From Melissococcus plutonius ATCC 35311 (GTDB lineage Bacteria > Bacillota > Bacilli > Lactobacillales > Enterococcaceae), in assembly GCF_000270185.1 (NCBI RefSeq), contig NC_015516.1:729001-793000 (forward strand): a stretch of DNA of 64,000 nt, in the 5' to 3' direction. The notes beneath the pieces were generated by a model. That model was not told where the DNA came from. It did not search any database and saw only the letters and a list, made by a program, of their open reading frames with translations. This document shows, in pieces, positions 9,994-21,020 of this stretch (within the stretch, counting starts at the first letter, position 1; each line of letters starts with the position of its first letter). The translations under genes and the position numbers were made by a program.

Positions 9994-10935
9994 TTGAATA
10001 GCTTTGGAAAATATTTTCTTAAACGAGTATTTTTTATGATCATTACTTTATGGTTGATTGCAACCATCACATTTTTCTTAATGAAGCTTTTACCAGGTAC
10101 TCCCTATACAAATCAAGAAAAATTAAGTCCAGAAACAATCGCAATGTTAAACAAACAATCAGGATTAGACAAACCAGTTATTATTCAATATGTTATCTAT
10201 TTGAAAAATTTACTTGTAGGTGATTTTGGCATTTCTTTCCAATTTAAAAATCAACCAGTTGCTAGTTTATTAGCTGGACGGATTGGTCCATCTTTACAAC
10301 TTGGGGGTCAAGCCATTTTATTTGGCACTTTTGTCGGCATTCTTTTAGGAATTATTGCTGCGATGAAACAAAATACCTGGATAGATATTACTGCCACATT
10401 GGTAGCTATCTTAGGTCGATCCATCCCAAATTTTGTTTTTGCAGTATTACTCCAATATATTTTTGCCATGAAATTAAATCTTCTACCCATTGCTATGTGG
10501 AATGGTTTTTCTTATACAATTCTACCAACTATTGCTTTAGCTATGAGTCCAATGGCGGATTCTGCTAGATTTATTCGTACAGAAATGGTCGAAGTTTTAC
10601 ACAGTGATTATATAGAACTGGCAAAAGCTAAGGGGCTAAGTCGTTGGCAAGTTGCCTTTCGTCATGGGCTGCGCAATAGTTTAATACCATTGATTACATT
10701 ATTAGGTCCTTTGGCTGTTGGATTGATGACTGGTTCTTTAGTAGTAGAAAATATTTTTGCTATTCCTGGAATTGGTGAGCAGTTTGTAAAATCAATCATG
10801 ACAAATGATTATCCAACGATTATGGCAGTTACTATTCTTTATTCTGCTATGCTAGTGATAGTTATTTTAATCGTAGATTTACTTTATGGCTTAATAGATC
10901 CAAGAATTCGTGTGTCAGGGGGAAATAGAGGCTAA
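9994..10935 (+). CDS. oppB: Oligopeptide ABC transporter permease OppB
   Basis: 313-residue inner-membrane permease with six predicted helices and the DppB/OppB N-terminal pattern (KYFLKRVFFMIITLWLIATITFFLMKLLPGTP). The EAA loop reads ELAKAKGLSRWQVAFRHGLRNSLIPLIT. The start codon is TTG at 9994, preceded by GGAGGTGG eight bases away; no ATG is nearby. The stop overlaps the oppC start (TAATG). It pairs with OppC to form the translocation channel. Confidence 0.95.
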   Translation: MNSFGKYFLKRVFFMIITLWLIATITFFLMKLLPGTPYTNQEKLSPETIAMLNKQSGLDKPVIIQYVIYLKNLLVGDFGISFQFKNQPVASLLAGRIGPSLQLGGQAILFGTFVGILLGIIAAMKQNTWIDITATLVAILGRSIPNFVFAVLLQYIFAMKLNLLPIAMWNGFSYTILPTIALAMSPMADSARFIRTEMVEVLHSDYIELAKAKGLSRWQVAFRHGLRNSLIPLITLLGPLAVGLMTGSLVVENIFAIPGIGEQFVKSIMTNDYPTIMAVTILYSAMLVIVILIVDLLYGLIDPRIRVSGGNRG

Positions 10936-11987
10936 TGGAAACTATAAATATTAAAGATGTACCTAAAGATATTAAAAGTATACCAGCAGATGATTTTCAA
11001 CCACTAGACACCTTGCAATCACAAGAAAAAGAAAGAATTGCTATGCCATCTTTAAGTTTTCTACAAGATTCATGGCGTCGATTAAAAAAGAACAAGGCAG
11101 CAGTAATTTCAATGTGTATATTGAGCATTGTTCTATTAATCTCTATTGTAACAATTTGGGTTACTCCTCATAATCCGAACCAACAAAATGTTTCCTATAT
11201 TAATTTACCACCTAGAATTCCAGGATTAGAAGGGATCAATGGACTAAATGGGAAAACCGTTGTTGCTAACAAGGTTGTTGATAAGTATGCAAATGCAAAT
11301 GTCCCTAAAAATGTAAATTTTTATTTAGGCACAGATGGATTGGGTAGAGATGTACTCAGTCGTCTATTCATGGGCACTCGGATTTCTTTATTAATCGCAT
11401 TAATTGCTGCCCTTTTGGATATCACAATTGGTGTTACCTATGGATTAATTTCTGGCATGCTAGGGGGAAAGGTTGACACAGTGATGCAGCGAATATTAGA
11501 AATCATTTCTGGCATTCCTAATTTGGTTGTTATGATTTTAATGTTAACAGTGTTGAATCCTGGTATTCTATCTATTGTTTTGGCCATGGTAATTACAAAT
11601 TGGGTTTCGATGGCTCGGATTGTTCGAGCACAGGCTTTAAAATTAAAAGATCAGGAATTTGTCTTGGCAGCACAAACATTAGGAGAATCAAGAATCAAAA
11701 TTGCAATTAAGCATATTTTACCAAATATCAGTAGTGTCATTATTGTGCAAATGATGTTTAGTATTCCTGCTGCAATTTTCTTTGAAGCTTTTTTAAGTTT
11801 TATTGGTCTTGGCTTACGTCCGCCAACCGCTTCTTTAGGAACCTTATTGAATGAAGGATACAAGACGTTCCGTTTCTTACCTTATTTATTATGGATACCA
11901 GCAGTAGCACTATCTGTTATTATGATTTGTTTTAATTTATTGGCTGACGGACTTCGTGATGCCTTTGATCCTAAGATGAAAGAGTAG
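10935..11987 (+). CDS. oppC: Oligopeptide ABC transporter permease OppC
   Basis: 350-residue permease. A cytoplasmic N-terminal tail of about 50 residues (DDFQPLDTLQSQEKER...) leads into helix 1, a large outside loop (TPHNPNQQNVSYINLPPRIPG, then TDGLGRDVLSRLFMGTRISL), five further helices, and an EAA loop (AAQTLGESRIKIAIKHILPN). The GTDGLGRDVLSR element is diagnostic for the OppC/DppC family. It is translationally coupled to oppB. Confidence 0.95.
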   Translation: METINIKDVPKDIKSIPADDFQPLDTLQSQEKERIAMPSLSFLQDSWRRLKKNKAAVISMCILSIVLLISIVTIWVTPHNPNQQNVSYINLPPRIPGLEGINGLNGKTVVANKVVDKYANANVPKNVNFYLGTDGLGRDVLSRLFMGTRISLLIALIAALLDITIGVTYGLISGMLGGKVDTVMQRILEIISGIPNLVVMILMLTVLNPGILSIVLAMVITNWVSMARIVRAQALKLKDQEFVLAAQTLGESRIKIAIKHILPNISSVIIVQMMFSIPAAIFFEAFLSFIGLGLRPPTASLGTLLNEGYKTFRFLPYLLWIPAVALSVIMICFNLLADGLRDAFDPKMKE

Positions 11988-11997
11988 GGGAATGATT

Positions 11998-13056
11998 ATG
12001 GAAAAGATATTAGATGTAAAAGACCTACATATTTCTTTTGATACATTCGCAGGAAAAGTCAAAGCAATTCGTGGGGTTAGTTTTGAATTATTTAAGGGAG
12101 AAACATTAGCCATTGTAGGTGAATCTGGTAGTGGAAAATCTGTAACTACTAGAAGTATTATGCGTTTGTTAAGTAGCAATGCAATAATTGATCATGGAAA
12201 AATAATCTTTAAAGAAAAAGATCTTGTTAAAACACCTGAAAAGCAAATGCAATCGATTCGTGGAAAAGAAATTGCTATGATTTTTCAGGATCCAATGACT
12301 TCATTAGATCCAACTATGCCTATTGGTAAACAGGTAGCTGAATCTTTAATTAAGCATAATAAAATTTCTAAAAAAGAAGGATTAAACCAAGCTTTAGAGT
12401 TATTAAAGCTTGTGGGTATTCCCAATGCAGAGAAACGTTTAAAAAATTATCCACATCAGTTTTCTGGCGGTCAACGTCAACGCATAGTTATTGCAATTGC
12501 TTTAATTTGTTATCCGGAAATATTGATCGCTGATGAACCGACTACGGCTTTAGATGTAACAATTCAAGCACAAATTCTTGAATTATTAAGAGATCTACAA
12601 CAAAGAATTAATACATCAATTATTTTTATTACACATGATTTAGGCGTAGTAGCAAATGTTGCAGATCGTGTAGCGGTGATGTATGGTGGACGTATTGTAG
12701 AAATTGGTACTTCAGAAGAAATTTTCTATAACCCACAACACCCATATACGTGGGGATTGTTAAGTTCAATGCCTACTCTTGAAGGAACTGAGGATCAGTT
12801 ATATGCTATCCCTGGTTCACCACCAGATTTATTAGATCCACCTAAGGGTGATGCCTTCTATCCTAGAAATGAATTTGCAATGAAAATCGATAGGGAAAAA
12901 CAACCGCCATATTTTGAATTATCTTCAACACACAAAGCAGCTACCTGGTTATTAGCGCCACAAGCACCAAAAGTAAAACCACCAATAGAAATTGCTCGTC
13001 GATGGAAACTATATAGTGAACGTCATAAAACCTTGGGAGGTACAAATAATGAATGA
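11998..13056 (+). CDS. oppD: Oligopeptide ABC transporter ATP-binding protein OppD
   Basis: 352-residue ATPase with Walker A GESGSGKS, Q-loop MIFQDPMTSLDP, signature FSGGQRQR, Walker B ILIADEPTTALD and an H-loop ITHDLG. The C-terminal oligopeptide/dipeptide extension (YAIPGSPPDLLDPPKGDAFYPR) is present, but I do not see its usual set of cysteines. Start 11998 is preferred because GGGGA lies about 7 bases upstream; ATG at 11992 is too close. The end overlaps oppF by 8 bases. Confidence 0.95.
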   Translation: MEKILDVKDLHISFDTFAGKVKAIRGVSFELFKGETLAIVGESGSGKSVTTRSIMRLLSSNAIIDHGKIIFKEKDLVKTPEKQMQSIRGKEIAMIFQDPMTSLDPTMPIGKQVAESLIKHNKISKKEGLNQALELLKLVGIPNAEKRLKNYPHQFSGGQRQRIVIAIALICYPEILIADEPTTALDVTIQAQILELLRDLQQRINTSIIFITHDLGVVANVADRVAVMYGGRIVEIGTSEEIFYNPQHPYTWGLLSSMPTLEGTEDQLYAIPGSPPDLLDPPKGDAFYPRNEFAMKIDREKQPPYFELSSTHKAATWLLAPQAPKVKPPIEIARRWKLYSERHKTLGGTNNE

Positions 13057-14017
13057 AAAAAGAAAAACACTCCTAGATGTTAAGGGATTAAAACAATATT
13101 TTAATATTGTACGTTCAGATGAGGTTAAGGCTGTTGATGACATCAGTTTTCATATTTATGAAGGGGAAACATTTGGCTTGGTTGGTGAATCTGGTAGTGG
13201 AAAATCTACTACTGGACGTAGTGTGATTCGTTTATATAATCCAACTGCTGGAAAAATCATTTTTGATGGAAAAGATATTAGTAAAATTCATTCAAAAACA
13301 GAATTACAAGAATTTAGAAGAGAAATCCAAATGATTTTTCAAGATCCTTATGCTTCATTAAATCCACGGATGAAAGTAAATGATATCATTGCTGAAGGAA
13401 TTGATATTAATAAATTAGCCAGTAATGAAAAAGAACGTGAAGAAAAGGTAAATCAATTATTAAAAACTGTTGGACTTGATCCAAGTCATGGTACACGTTA
13501 TCCACATGAATTTTCAGGTGGTCAAAGACAACGGATTGGCATCGCTCGGGCTTTAGCTGTTAATCCACGTTTTATTATTTGTGATGAACCGATTTCAGCA
13601 TTAGATGTTTCTATTCAGGCTCAGGTAGTTAATTTACTTCAAGATTTGCAAAGAACAGAAGGGCTAACTTATCTATTTATTGCTCATGACTTATCAATGG
13701 TGAAACATATTAGTGATCGTATTGGTGTAATGTATGGTGGAAAATTATTAGAAATGGGCTCAAGTGATGATGTTTATAATCTAGGTGTCCATCCGTATAC
13801 AGAAAGCTTGTTATCGGCCATTCCCCTACCTGATCCGGATTATGAACGGGCACGGACACGAATTGTTTATAAACCACAAATAAAAGAGAATAAGGAATAT
13901 AAATTAAGAGAAATTACACCTGAGCATTATGTCTATTGCTCTGAAGACGAAGTTTCCTTGTATCATAAAAAAATTGAAGAAAAAATGAAAACAAAAAACA
14001 ATGAACAAATGATCTAA
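13049..14017 (+). CDS. oppF: Oligopeptide ABC transporter ATP-binding protein OppF
   Basis: 322-residue partner of OppD in the import motor. Walker A GESGSGKST, Q-loop MIFQDPYASLNPR, signature FSGGQRQRIGIARAL, Walker B FIICDEPISALDVS, H-loop IAHDLS. The start at 13049 follows GGGAGG by 8 bases and overlaps the oppD stop by 8; an open extension to 12992 lies within oppD and is not used. The last gene of the opp operon, followed by a terminator. Confidence 0.95.
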   Translation: MNEKRKTLLDVKGLKQYFNIVRSDEVKAVDDISFHIYEGETFGLVGESGSGKSTTGRSVIRLYNPTAGKIIFDGKDISKIHSKTELQEFRREIQMIFQDPYASLNPRMKVNDIIAEGIDINKLASNEKEREEKVNQLLKTVGLDPSHGTRYPHEFSGGQRQRIGIARALAVNPRFIICDEPISALDVSIQAQVVNLLQDLQRTEGLTYLFIAHDLSMVKHISDRIGVMYGGKLLEMGSSDDVYNLGVHPYTESLLSAIPLPDPDYERARTRIVYKPQIKENKEYKLREITPEHYVYCSEDEVSLYHKKIEEKMKTKNNEQMI

Positions 14018-14053
14018 CAAATCTTATTTAACAATAATTTTAGTTTGATGACC

Positions 14054-14097
14054 AAAATAAGAAATATGAATCTTTTAATTCATATTTCTTATTTTTT
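14054..14097 (+). terminator. Terminator of the opp operon
   Basis: A 17-bp AT-rich perfect stem (14054-14070 and 14079-14095) whose 3' arm runs into a T-tract. It lies 37 bases after oppF. Confidence 0.85.
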
Positions 14098-14338
14098 ATG
14101 TTTCAGATTGAAACGGTATTGCTACAAAAGGATTGATTGAAAAATAATCGAATATTAGATCAAATGTTTTTATTAAATGTTGTTTCGCTTTAAAAAAATT
14201 TTAGCATAATTGCTTATTTTACTATACTCTGTATAGGATAAAACATACTTAAAATAAAAGAGATTAATTTTATTTATGTCTTACTTAGTTAAATGCAGTC
14301 TCAATCGATAAAAATTTAGTTATTAACTAAATCTTCAT
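14098..14338. other. Gene-free spacer upstream of the infC promoter
   Basis: AT-rich, with no coding-like frame and no clear structure. The infC promoter and leader follow directly. Confidence 0.5.
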
Positions 14339-14367
14339 TTGACAATTTTATTTATTTATTGTATAGT
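14339..14367 (+). promoter_or_regulatory. infC-rpmI-rplT promoter
   Basis: TTGACA (14339-14344), a 17-base spacer and TATAGT (14362-14367): close to ideal vegetative promoter. Transcription should start near 14375, giving a leader of nearly 200 nt before infC. Confidence 0.85.
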
Positions 14368-14374
14368 AATATAG

Positions 14375-14509
14375 TTGAGAAATAAAAGTAGGAGCTACCC
14401 GCTTCTCGCCTTAGCAGACTTTGTCACTGGGCTAGATAGTAATTATTCATTTTTAGCAATTATGAATAAAGATAAGTGCGGGTTCTGTTATGACAGTACC
14501 TGTTTTTTT
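14375..14509 (+). promoter_or_regulatory. Structured infC leader with internal terminator (L20-leader-like attenuator)
   Basis: The leader ends in a terminator: stem 14481-14488 with 14493-14500 (one mismatch), loop TATG, then seven T. The word ACCCGC at 14397-14402 can pair with GCGGGT at 14478-14483. GCGGGT includes the first bases of the terminator stem, so the two pairings exclude one another. An inner hairpin TTATTCAT/ATGAATAA (14443-14450, 14462-14469) lies between. In Bacilli the same operon is controlled by free ribosomal protein L20 through leader attenuation. The architecture is seen here; L20 binding is inferred. Confidence 0.75.
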
Positions 14510-14572
14510 ATTATCAGTGCTTTTATTACAAGTAGTAAGGTTTCTCTTTAAAAAATTTGGAGGTGAATGACC

Positions 14573-15088
14573 ATAGCAAAGGATATGATGGTAAATGACG
14601 GTATTCGTGCGCGTGAGTTACGTTTGATCGGACAAAATGGTGAACAGTTGGGTGTAATATCTAAAGTAGATGCATTAAAACAAGCAGAAGCAGCTAATTT
14701 AGATTTAGTTCTAGTTGCTCCAGGAGCAAAACCACCTGTTGCTCGAATAATGGATTACGGAAAATTTCATTTTGAACAACAGAAAAAAGAACGAGAAGCA
14801 CGCAAAAAACAAAAAGTGATCAACGTAAAAGAGGTACGTTTAAGTCCTACTATTGATTTAAATGACTTTAATACAAAACTTCGTAATGCACGTAAATTTT
14901 TGGAAAAAGGGGATAAAGTTAAAGCTTCTATTCGCTTTAAAGGCCGTGCTATTACCCATAAAGAAATTGGTCAGGAAGTTCTTGATCGCTTAGCTAAAGA
15001 AACTGCAGATATTGCAACAGTAGAGCAAAAAGCGAAAATGGATGGTCGTAGTATGTTTTTAACACTATCACCAAAAAATGATAAATAA
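14573..15088 (+). CDS. infC: Translation initiation factor IF-3
   Basis: Binds the 30S subunit and polices start codon choice. The N-terminal domain ([24 protein letters not shown]), a basic linker ([22 protein letters not shown]) and the C-terminal domain are all present. Two starts are possible. ATG at 14567 is only 3 bases from GGAGG; ATA at 14573 is 9 bases from it, ideal spacing. IF-3 genes in other bacteria (E. coli, Geobacillus) begin with AUU for autoregulation, so ATA 14573 is proposed (171 residues). If ATG is used the protein gains two residues. First gene of the infC-rpmI-rplT operon. Confidence 0.93.
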   Translation: MAKDMMVNDGIRARELRLIGQNGEQLGVISKVDALKQAEAANLDLVLVAPGAKPPVARIMDYGKFHFEQQKKEREARKKQKVINVKEVRLSPTIDLNDFNTKLRNARKFLEKGDKVKASIRFKGRAITHKEIGQEVLDRLAKETADIATVEQKAKMDGRSMFLTLSPKNDK

Positions 15089-15190
15089 CATAATATAAGT
15101 AAAAAGATTTTTAGTTATTTCTTGTAAATCACTTCTTAATCAATTTAAGAAATTGATTAACTTGAAAAAGATTTGAGGAGGAAATTAGTC

Positions 15191-15391
15191 ATGCCAAAAC
15201 AAAAAACACACCGTGGATCAGTAAAACGTTTCAAACGTACTGGTAAAGGTGGTTTAAAAAGATTTCGTGCATTTACAAGTCACCGTTTTCATGGCAAAAC
15301 CAAAAAGCAACGTCGTCAATTACGTAAGGCAAGTATGGTTTCAACAGGCGATTACAAACGTATCCGTCAACAACTAGCAAAAATGAAATAA
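15191..15391 (+). CDS. rpmI: 50S ribosomal protein L35
   Basis: 66 residues, highly basic, [24 protein letters not shown] at the start, the usual L35 signature and length. GAGGAGG lies 8 bases upstream of ATG 15191; an in-frame extension to 15173 would overlap it. Between infC and rplT as in most Firmicutes. Confidence 0.97.
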   Translation: MPKQKTHRGSVKRFKRTGKGGLKRFRAFTSHRFHGKTKKQRRQLRKASMVSTGDYKRIRQQLAKMK

Positions 15392-15459
15392 ATATTATTG
15401 AGTCGTGATACTTACAAATAACATTTTAAGAAATGATAGGTATTTAGGAGGAATTAAAC

Positions 15460-15819
15460 ATGGCACGTGTTAAAGGTGGAACTGTAAGCCGTAAACGTCG
15501 TAAAAAAATCCTTAAATTAGCAAAAGGCTATTATGGATCAAAACATACATTATTCAAATCAGCAAAAGAACAAGTAATGAATTCATATTACTATGCATTT
15601 AGAGATCGTCGTCAGAAAAAACGTGATTTCAGAAAACTTTGGATTGCTCGTATTAATGCAGCTGCTCGTATGAATGGATTGAGCTATTCAAAATTAATGC
15701 ATGGCTTAAAATTAGCTGAAATTGATATTAATCGTAAAATGTTAGCTGATTTAGCTGTTAATGATGCTACGGCCTTCACTGTATTGGCTGACCAAGCAAA
15801 AGAAGCATTGAGTAAATAA
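15460..15819 (+). CDS. rplT: 50S ribosomal protein L20
   Basis: 119 residues, [26 protein letters not shown] at the N-terminus and the globular RNA-binding half [24 protein letters not shown]. Binds 23S rRNA early in assembly and, in Bacillus, represses its own operon through the leader. AGGAGG site upstream. Last gene of the operon. Confidence 0.98.
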   Translation: MARVKGGTVSRKRRKKILKLAKGYYGSKHTLFKSAKEQVMNSYYYAFRDRRQKKRDFRKLWIARINAAARMNGLSYSKLMHGLKLAEIDINRKMLADLAVNDATAFTVLADQAKEALSK

Positions 15820-15848
15820 TAAATTGATCTTAATATTGCATAATTTTA

Positions 15849-15876
15849 GTCTCTTTCTAATGAAGGAGACTTTTTT
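15849..15876 (+). terminator. Terminator after rplT
   Basis: 9-bp stem (15849-15857 and 15862-15870, one G-T pair) with loop TAAT and six T. Confidence 0.9.
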
Positions 15877-16030
15877 ATTTAAAATAATCTACTGGTTTTA
15901 TGAATAATAACAACTAAGATAAAAAAGTTGCCATAATGATTATTAGTTTTGATTCATTCATTAAAAGAATTTTTTAGCGTATCACTTTAAAACTTCTATA
16001 AAGGGATCTACTTACTAGATAGATAATAGT

Positions 16031-16058
16031 TTGAATTACTAAATGATAGCGTTATACT
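16031..16058 (+). promoter_or_regulatory. Possible promoter for the 65-residue membrane protein
   Basis: TTGAAT (16031-16036), 16-base spacer, TATACT (16053-16058), about 115 bases upstream of the small gene. The rest of the 15877-16174 gap shows nothing further. Confidence 0.4.
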
Positions 16059-16174
16059 TATAATGAAAGGTAGTCATTTTAATTAAAAAATAATTAATTA
16101 ACTATCATTTTTTCATCATTCATAATACCTAACTAGTCTAGTAATTAAACTTTATAGATAGGAGAAGTGAGCGA

Positions 16175-16372
16175 ATGATTAAACTAATCGTTCTTTTAAC
16201 AACTTTTACTTATAGCTGTAACTTTTTTCTTTTCTTATACTTGAAACAAAGACATGAAGCAGCTGGAATAGAAAAATTGTCTATTATTTGGGGAACAAAC
16301 ATGTTGATTTTATTGTTTGATGGTATTTTTGCATTTATTGGAAAATTAATTATAGAACTTAGTTTTATATAA
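16175..16372 (+). CDS. Small hydrophobic protein, unknown
   Basis: 65 residues with two predicted membrane helices, roughly 4-23 and 38-61, joined by a polar loop (KQRHEAAGIEKLS). An AGGAG site sits upstream with normal spacing, and a plausible promoter is present, so expression is likely. I do not recognise a family. It stands alone between rplT and a two-component system. Confidence 0.5.
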   Translation: MIKLIVLLTTFTYSCNFFLFLYLKQRHEAAGIEKLSIIWGTNMLILLFDGIFAFIGKLIIELSFI

Positions 16373-16808
16373 ATAGAGTAAGTATGTAGAAATAATGAAT
16401 TCAATGCTTGTTAAATAATATATATCTGTTTATAATCGATAAAAATTGCATTTATAAATATAAACTGTTCTTATCCATTTAACAAAACGAACAAATGTTT
16501 TTGAAAGCACGATTTGAGGTTAGATTAGACTATCTGTGTTTATTTTACATCTCACTATTTAAATGGTTTATAGATATATGTTTGAAATGAAATCAGCTTT
16601 CATTGTTGTACTATTCATAAATTACCAATTGTTATTAGTCTTCTATTTAAAGTAGAAATAGTAGTTATAGATAGCAAGGTATCTTGACTTTTGATCAAGT
16701 TTTTTAATAGAATAAATATTACTGTCTAGATAGAAATTATTAGTGCACTATAGACAATAAGAATCTGGTAAAATAGGACAAAAGAAAGAGATATAAAGGA
16801 TGAAAAAT
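16373..16808. other. Gene-free region upstream of the two-component system
   Basis: 436 bases of AT-rich sequence with no coding-like frame. The best promoter is TTGACT (16684-16689), 18 bases, TAGAAT (16708-16713), about 100 bases before the regulator gene. Nothing else is recognised. Confidence 0.5.
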
Positions 16809-17483
16809 ATGGTAAAAATAATGATTGTAGAAGACGAAACAACGATTCGTGAATTAATTGCTGAAGAATTAAAAAAATGGCAATTTACAGTTTTTAGTAC
16901 AATAAATTTTCAAAACGTACTAGAAAACTTTGAAGAAGAAAAACCACAATTACTTCTTTTAGATATTAATCTACCAGTTTTTGATGGTTATTATTGGTGC
17001 CAAAAAATTCGCAAGCAATCAAATATACCAATTATTTTCATTTCTAGTAGAAATACAAATATGGACATGATTATGGCGATGAATATGGGAGCAGATGATT
17101 TTGTCACTAAACCTTTTCAAATGGATGTATTGATTGCTAAAATTAATGCATTAATACGTCGTACTTATAATTATTCAGAAGTAAGCAGTGAGAAGATATC
17201 ACATAATGGTATTACTTTAAATATAGATAATGGTAGTATGGAGATTAATGGTCAGGTTATTGATTTAAGTAAGAATGAATATCGATTGCTTTATATTTTA
17301 ATGAAAAAGAATGGAAAAATCTTAACAAGGGAGAAATTACTTCGTGCTTTATGGGAAGATGAGCGGTTTGTTGATGATAATACACTGACAGTTAACATTA
17401 ATCGTATCAGAAGAAAAATTGAACAAGCAGGTATCAAAGGATACATTGAAACAAAGGTAGGACAAGGCTACATCGTTCCATAG
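16809..17483 (+). CDS. BceR/GraR-type response regulator
   Basis: 224-residue OmpR-family regulator: receiver domain with acidic pair near residues 8-9, phosphoacceptor Asp52 (LLLLDINLP) and Lys in FVTKPF, then a winged-helix domain (LSKNEYRLLYILMKKNGKILTREKLLRALW). The receiver sequence is of the subgroup that controls bacitracin and antimicrobial-peptide transporters. ATG 16809 is favoured: AAAGG is 9 bases upstream, while ATG at 16800 abuts it. The histidine kinase follows after 13 bases. By position it matches what I recall as sapR of E. faecalis. No BceAB-type transporter lies next to it. Confidence 0.85.
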   Translation: MVKIMIVEDETTIRELIAEELKKWQFTVFSTINFQNVLENFEEEKPQLLLLDINLPVFDGYYWCQKIRKQSNIPIIFISSRNTNMDMIMAMNMGADDFVTKPFQMDVLIAKINALIRRTYNYSEVSSEKISHNGITLNIDNGSMEINGQVIDLSKNEYRLLYILMKKNGKILTREKLLRALWEDERFVDDNTLTVNINRIRRKIEQAGIKGYIETKVGQGYIVP

Positions 17484-17496
17484 GAGGAACAGCGAG

Positions 17497-18531
17497 ATGA
17501 ACGGTTGGAAATATTTAAAAGATCATTGGTTGTTTTTGGTCAGCTGGCTATTTTTTATTTTGTTGACTAGTTTTATTTTATGGCTCTCTCCAACAACGAA
17601 CTTTGATTTTTCAACAATGAGTTATCTATTTTTACTTAGTGGCTTATTTTTAGGTGTATTTTTAGTCATTGGTTATTCTTTAAAAATACGTTGGTGGAAA
17701 GTATTTGATACAAAGGAACAACCACCTTCCTTGCAAGAATATCTAACGATTGCTACAAAGGAAGAAGAAAAAATTATACAAGCATATATTAATGACCTGT
17801 TACTTGAGTATCAACAAACAATGCAGCAATTCATTAACAATCAACAAGAGCAAAAAGAATACATTGATACTTGGGTTCATGAGATCAAGGTGCCTTTATC
17901 TGCAGTTATGTTAATTTTACAGTCTGTTGAAGAAGAAATTCCTGAAAAAAAATATTATCAATTAGAAAATGAATTAAAAAAAATTGAAGAATATGTAGAA
18001 CAAGTTCTCTATTATGCTCGTTTAGATAATTTCTCAAAGGATTATTTGGTCCAAGAGTATTCGCTGAAAACAATTGTGCAATCAGTAGTACGAAATCAGA
18101 TGAATTACTTTATTCAAAAAAATATACAATTTTCTATCATAGGCGAGGACCAGATGGTTTTAACAGATACAAAGTGGGTAACGTTCATTTTTCAACAGTT
18201 ACTTAGCAATGCACTTAAGTATACACCAAATGCTGGTAAAATAATCGTTGAAATTGATCATAAACACTCAGTTATCTGTTTATCACTTAAAGATACAGGA
18301 ATAGGAATTCCTATAGAGGATCAAAGAAGAATTTTTGATAAGGGATTTACAGGTAAAAATGGTAGATTAGGGAAACAACATTCAACGGGTCTAGGATTAT
18401 ATTTGGCAAAAAATTTAGCTGAGAAATTAGGACACCAATTAACAGTTGAATCGACAGTCGGAGAGGGAACAACAATGAAATTATTTTTTCCATTTCTGAG
18501 TTATTTTGGTGAAGACAGAAAGAATTTTTGA
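17497..18531 (+). CDS. BceS-type intramembrane-sensing histidine kinase
   Basis: 344 residues. Two membrane helices (about 11-30 and 42-62) enclose a loop of only some ten residues, so it has no real extracellular sensor and probably reads the state of a partner transporter. The H-box WVHEIKVPLSAVM has the phospho-His at 128. The ATPase domain has LLSNALKYTPN (N box), DTGIGIP (G1) and STGLGLYLAKNLAEKLG (G2). AGGAGG precedes the start. Co-transcribed with the regulator upstream. Its transporter must be encoded elsewhere. Confidence 0.88.
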   Translation: MNGWKYLKDHWLFLVSWLFFILLTSFILWLSPTTNFDFSTMSYLFLLSGLFLGVFLVIGYSLKIRWWKVFDTKEQPPSLQEYLTIATKEEEKIIQAYINDLLLEYQQTMQQFINNQQEQKEYIDTWVHEIKVPLSAVMLILQSVEEEIPEKKYYQLENELKKIEEYVEQVLYYARLDNFSKDYLVQEYSLKTIVQSVVRNQMNYFIQKNIQFSIIGEDQMVLTDTKWVTFIFQQLLSNALKYTPNAGKIIVEIDHKHSVICLSLKDTGIGIPIEDQRRIFDKGFTGKNGRLGKQHSTGLGLYLAKNLAEKLGHQLTVESTVGEGTTMKLFFPFLSYFGEDRKNF

Positions 18532-18645
18532 ATACTAAATGATGAGCGGTATGTTTATTCTAGACTATAGACTGGAAAGTAAGTTTTGTTCTATTTTAAT
18601 GGTTCATTTTAAGAAAATTAGGGATCAATGGTTCAATTAATTTAA

Positions 18646-20727
<2,082 letters not shown>

Positions 20728-20760
20728 TTCATCGCATTTTTAAAATAAAGAAAAAGAAAG

Positions 20761-20818
20761 GCAATTTTGAAAGTAACGGAGAATGTTTACTTTTAAAATT
20801 GCTCTATTCTTTCTCAAT
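20761..20818 (+). terminator. Terminator after metG
   Basis: 16-bp stem (20761-20776 and 20787-20802, one G-T pair), 10-nt loop, then the pyrimidine tract TCTATTCTTTCT. The remainder of the gap to tatD shows nothing. Confidence 0.75.
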
Positions 20819-21020
20819 TATTTAGGTTGTTTTAAGCTAGATAATTAAAAAGATGAATTATATATGCAAGGAAAGATTACAATGTGCTTAAAAAGATTAT
20901 TAGCCATTTATTGTTATTTATTTTTTTAAAGAATGAATACTTTCTTTTTAAGAAGTATGCTAAAAATAAAGAACCAGTATATGATTAGAAAAATGGTAAG
21001 AAAAAATAGGAGGTGGCAAA

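Noticed and set aside
13049-14017. oppF fused to oppD through the upstream open frame at 12992
   Set aside because: The extension overlaps conserved oppD codons and a strong ribosome site supports the later start.
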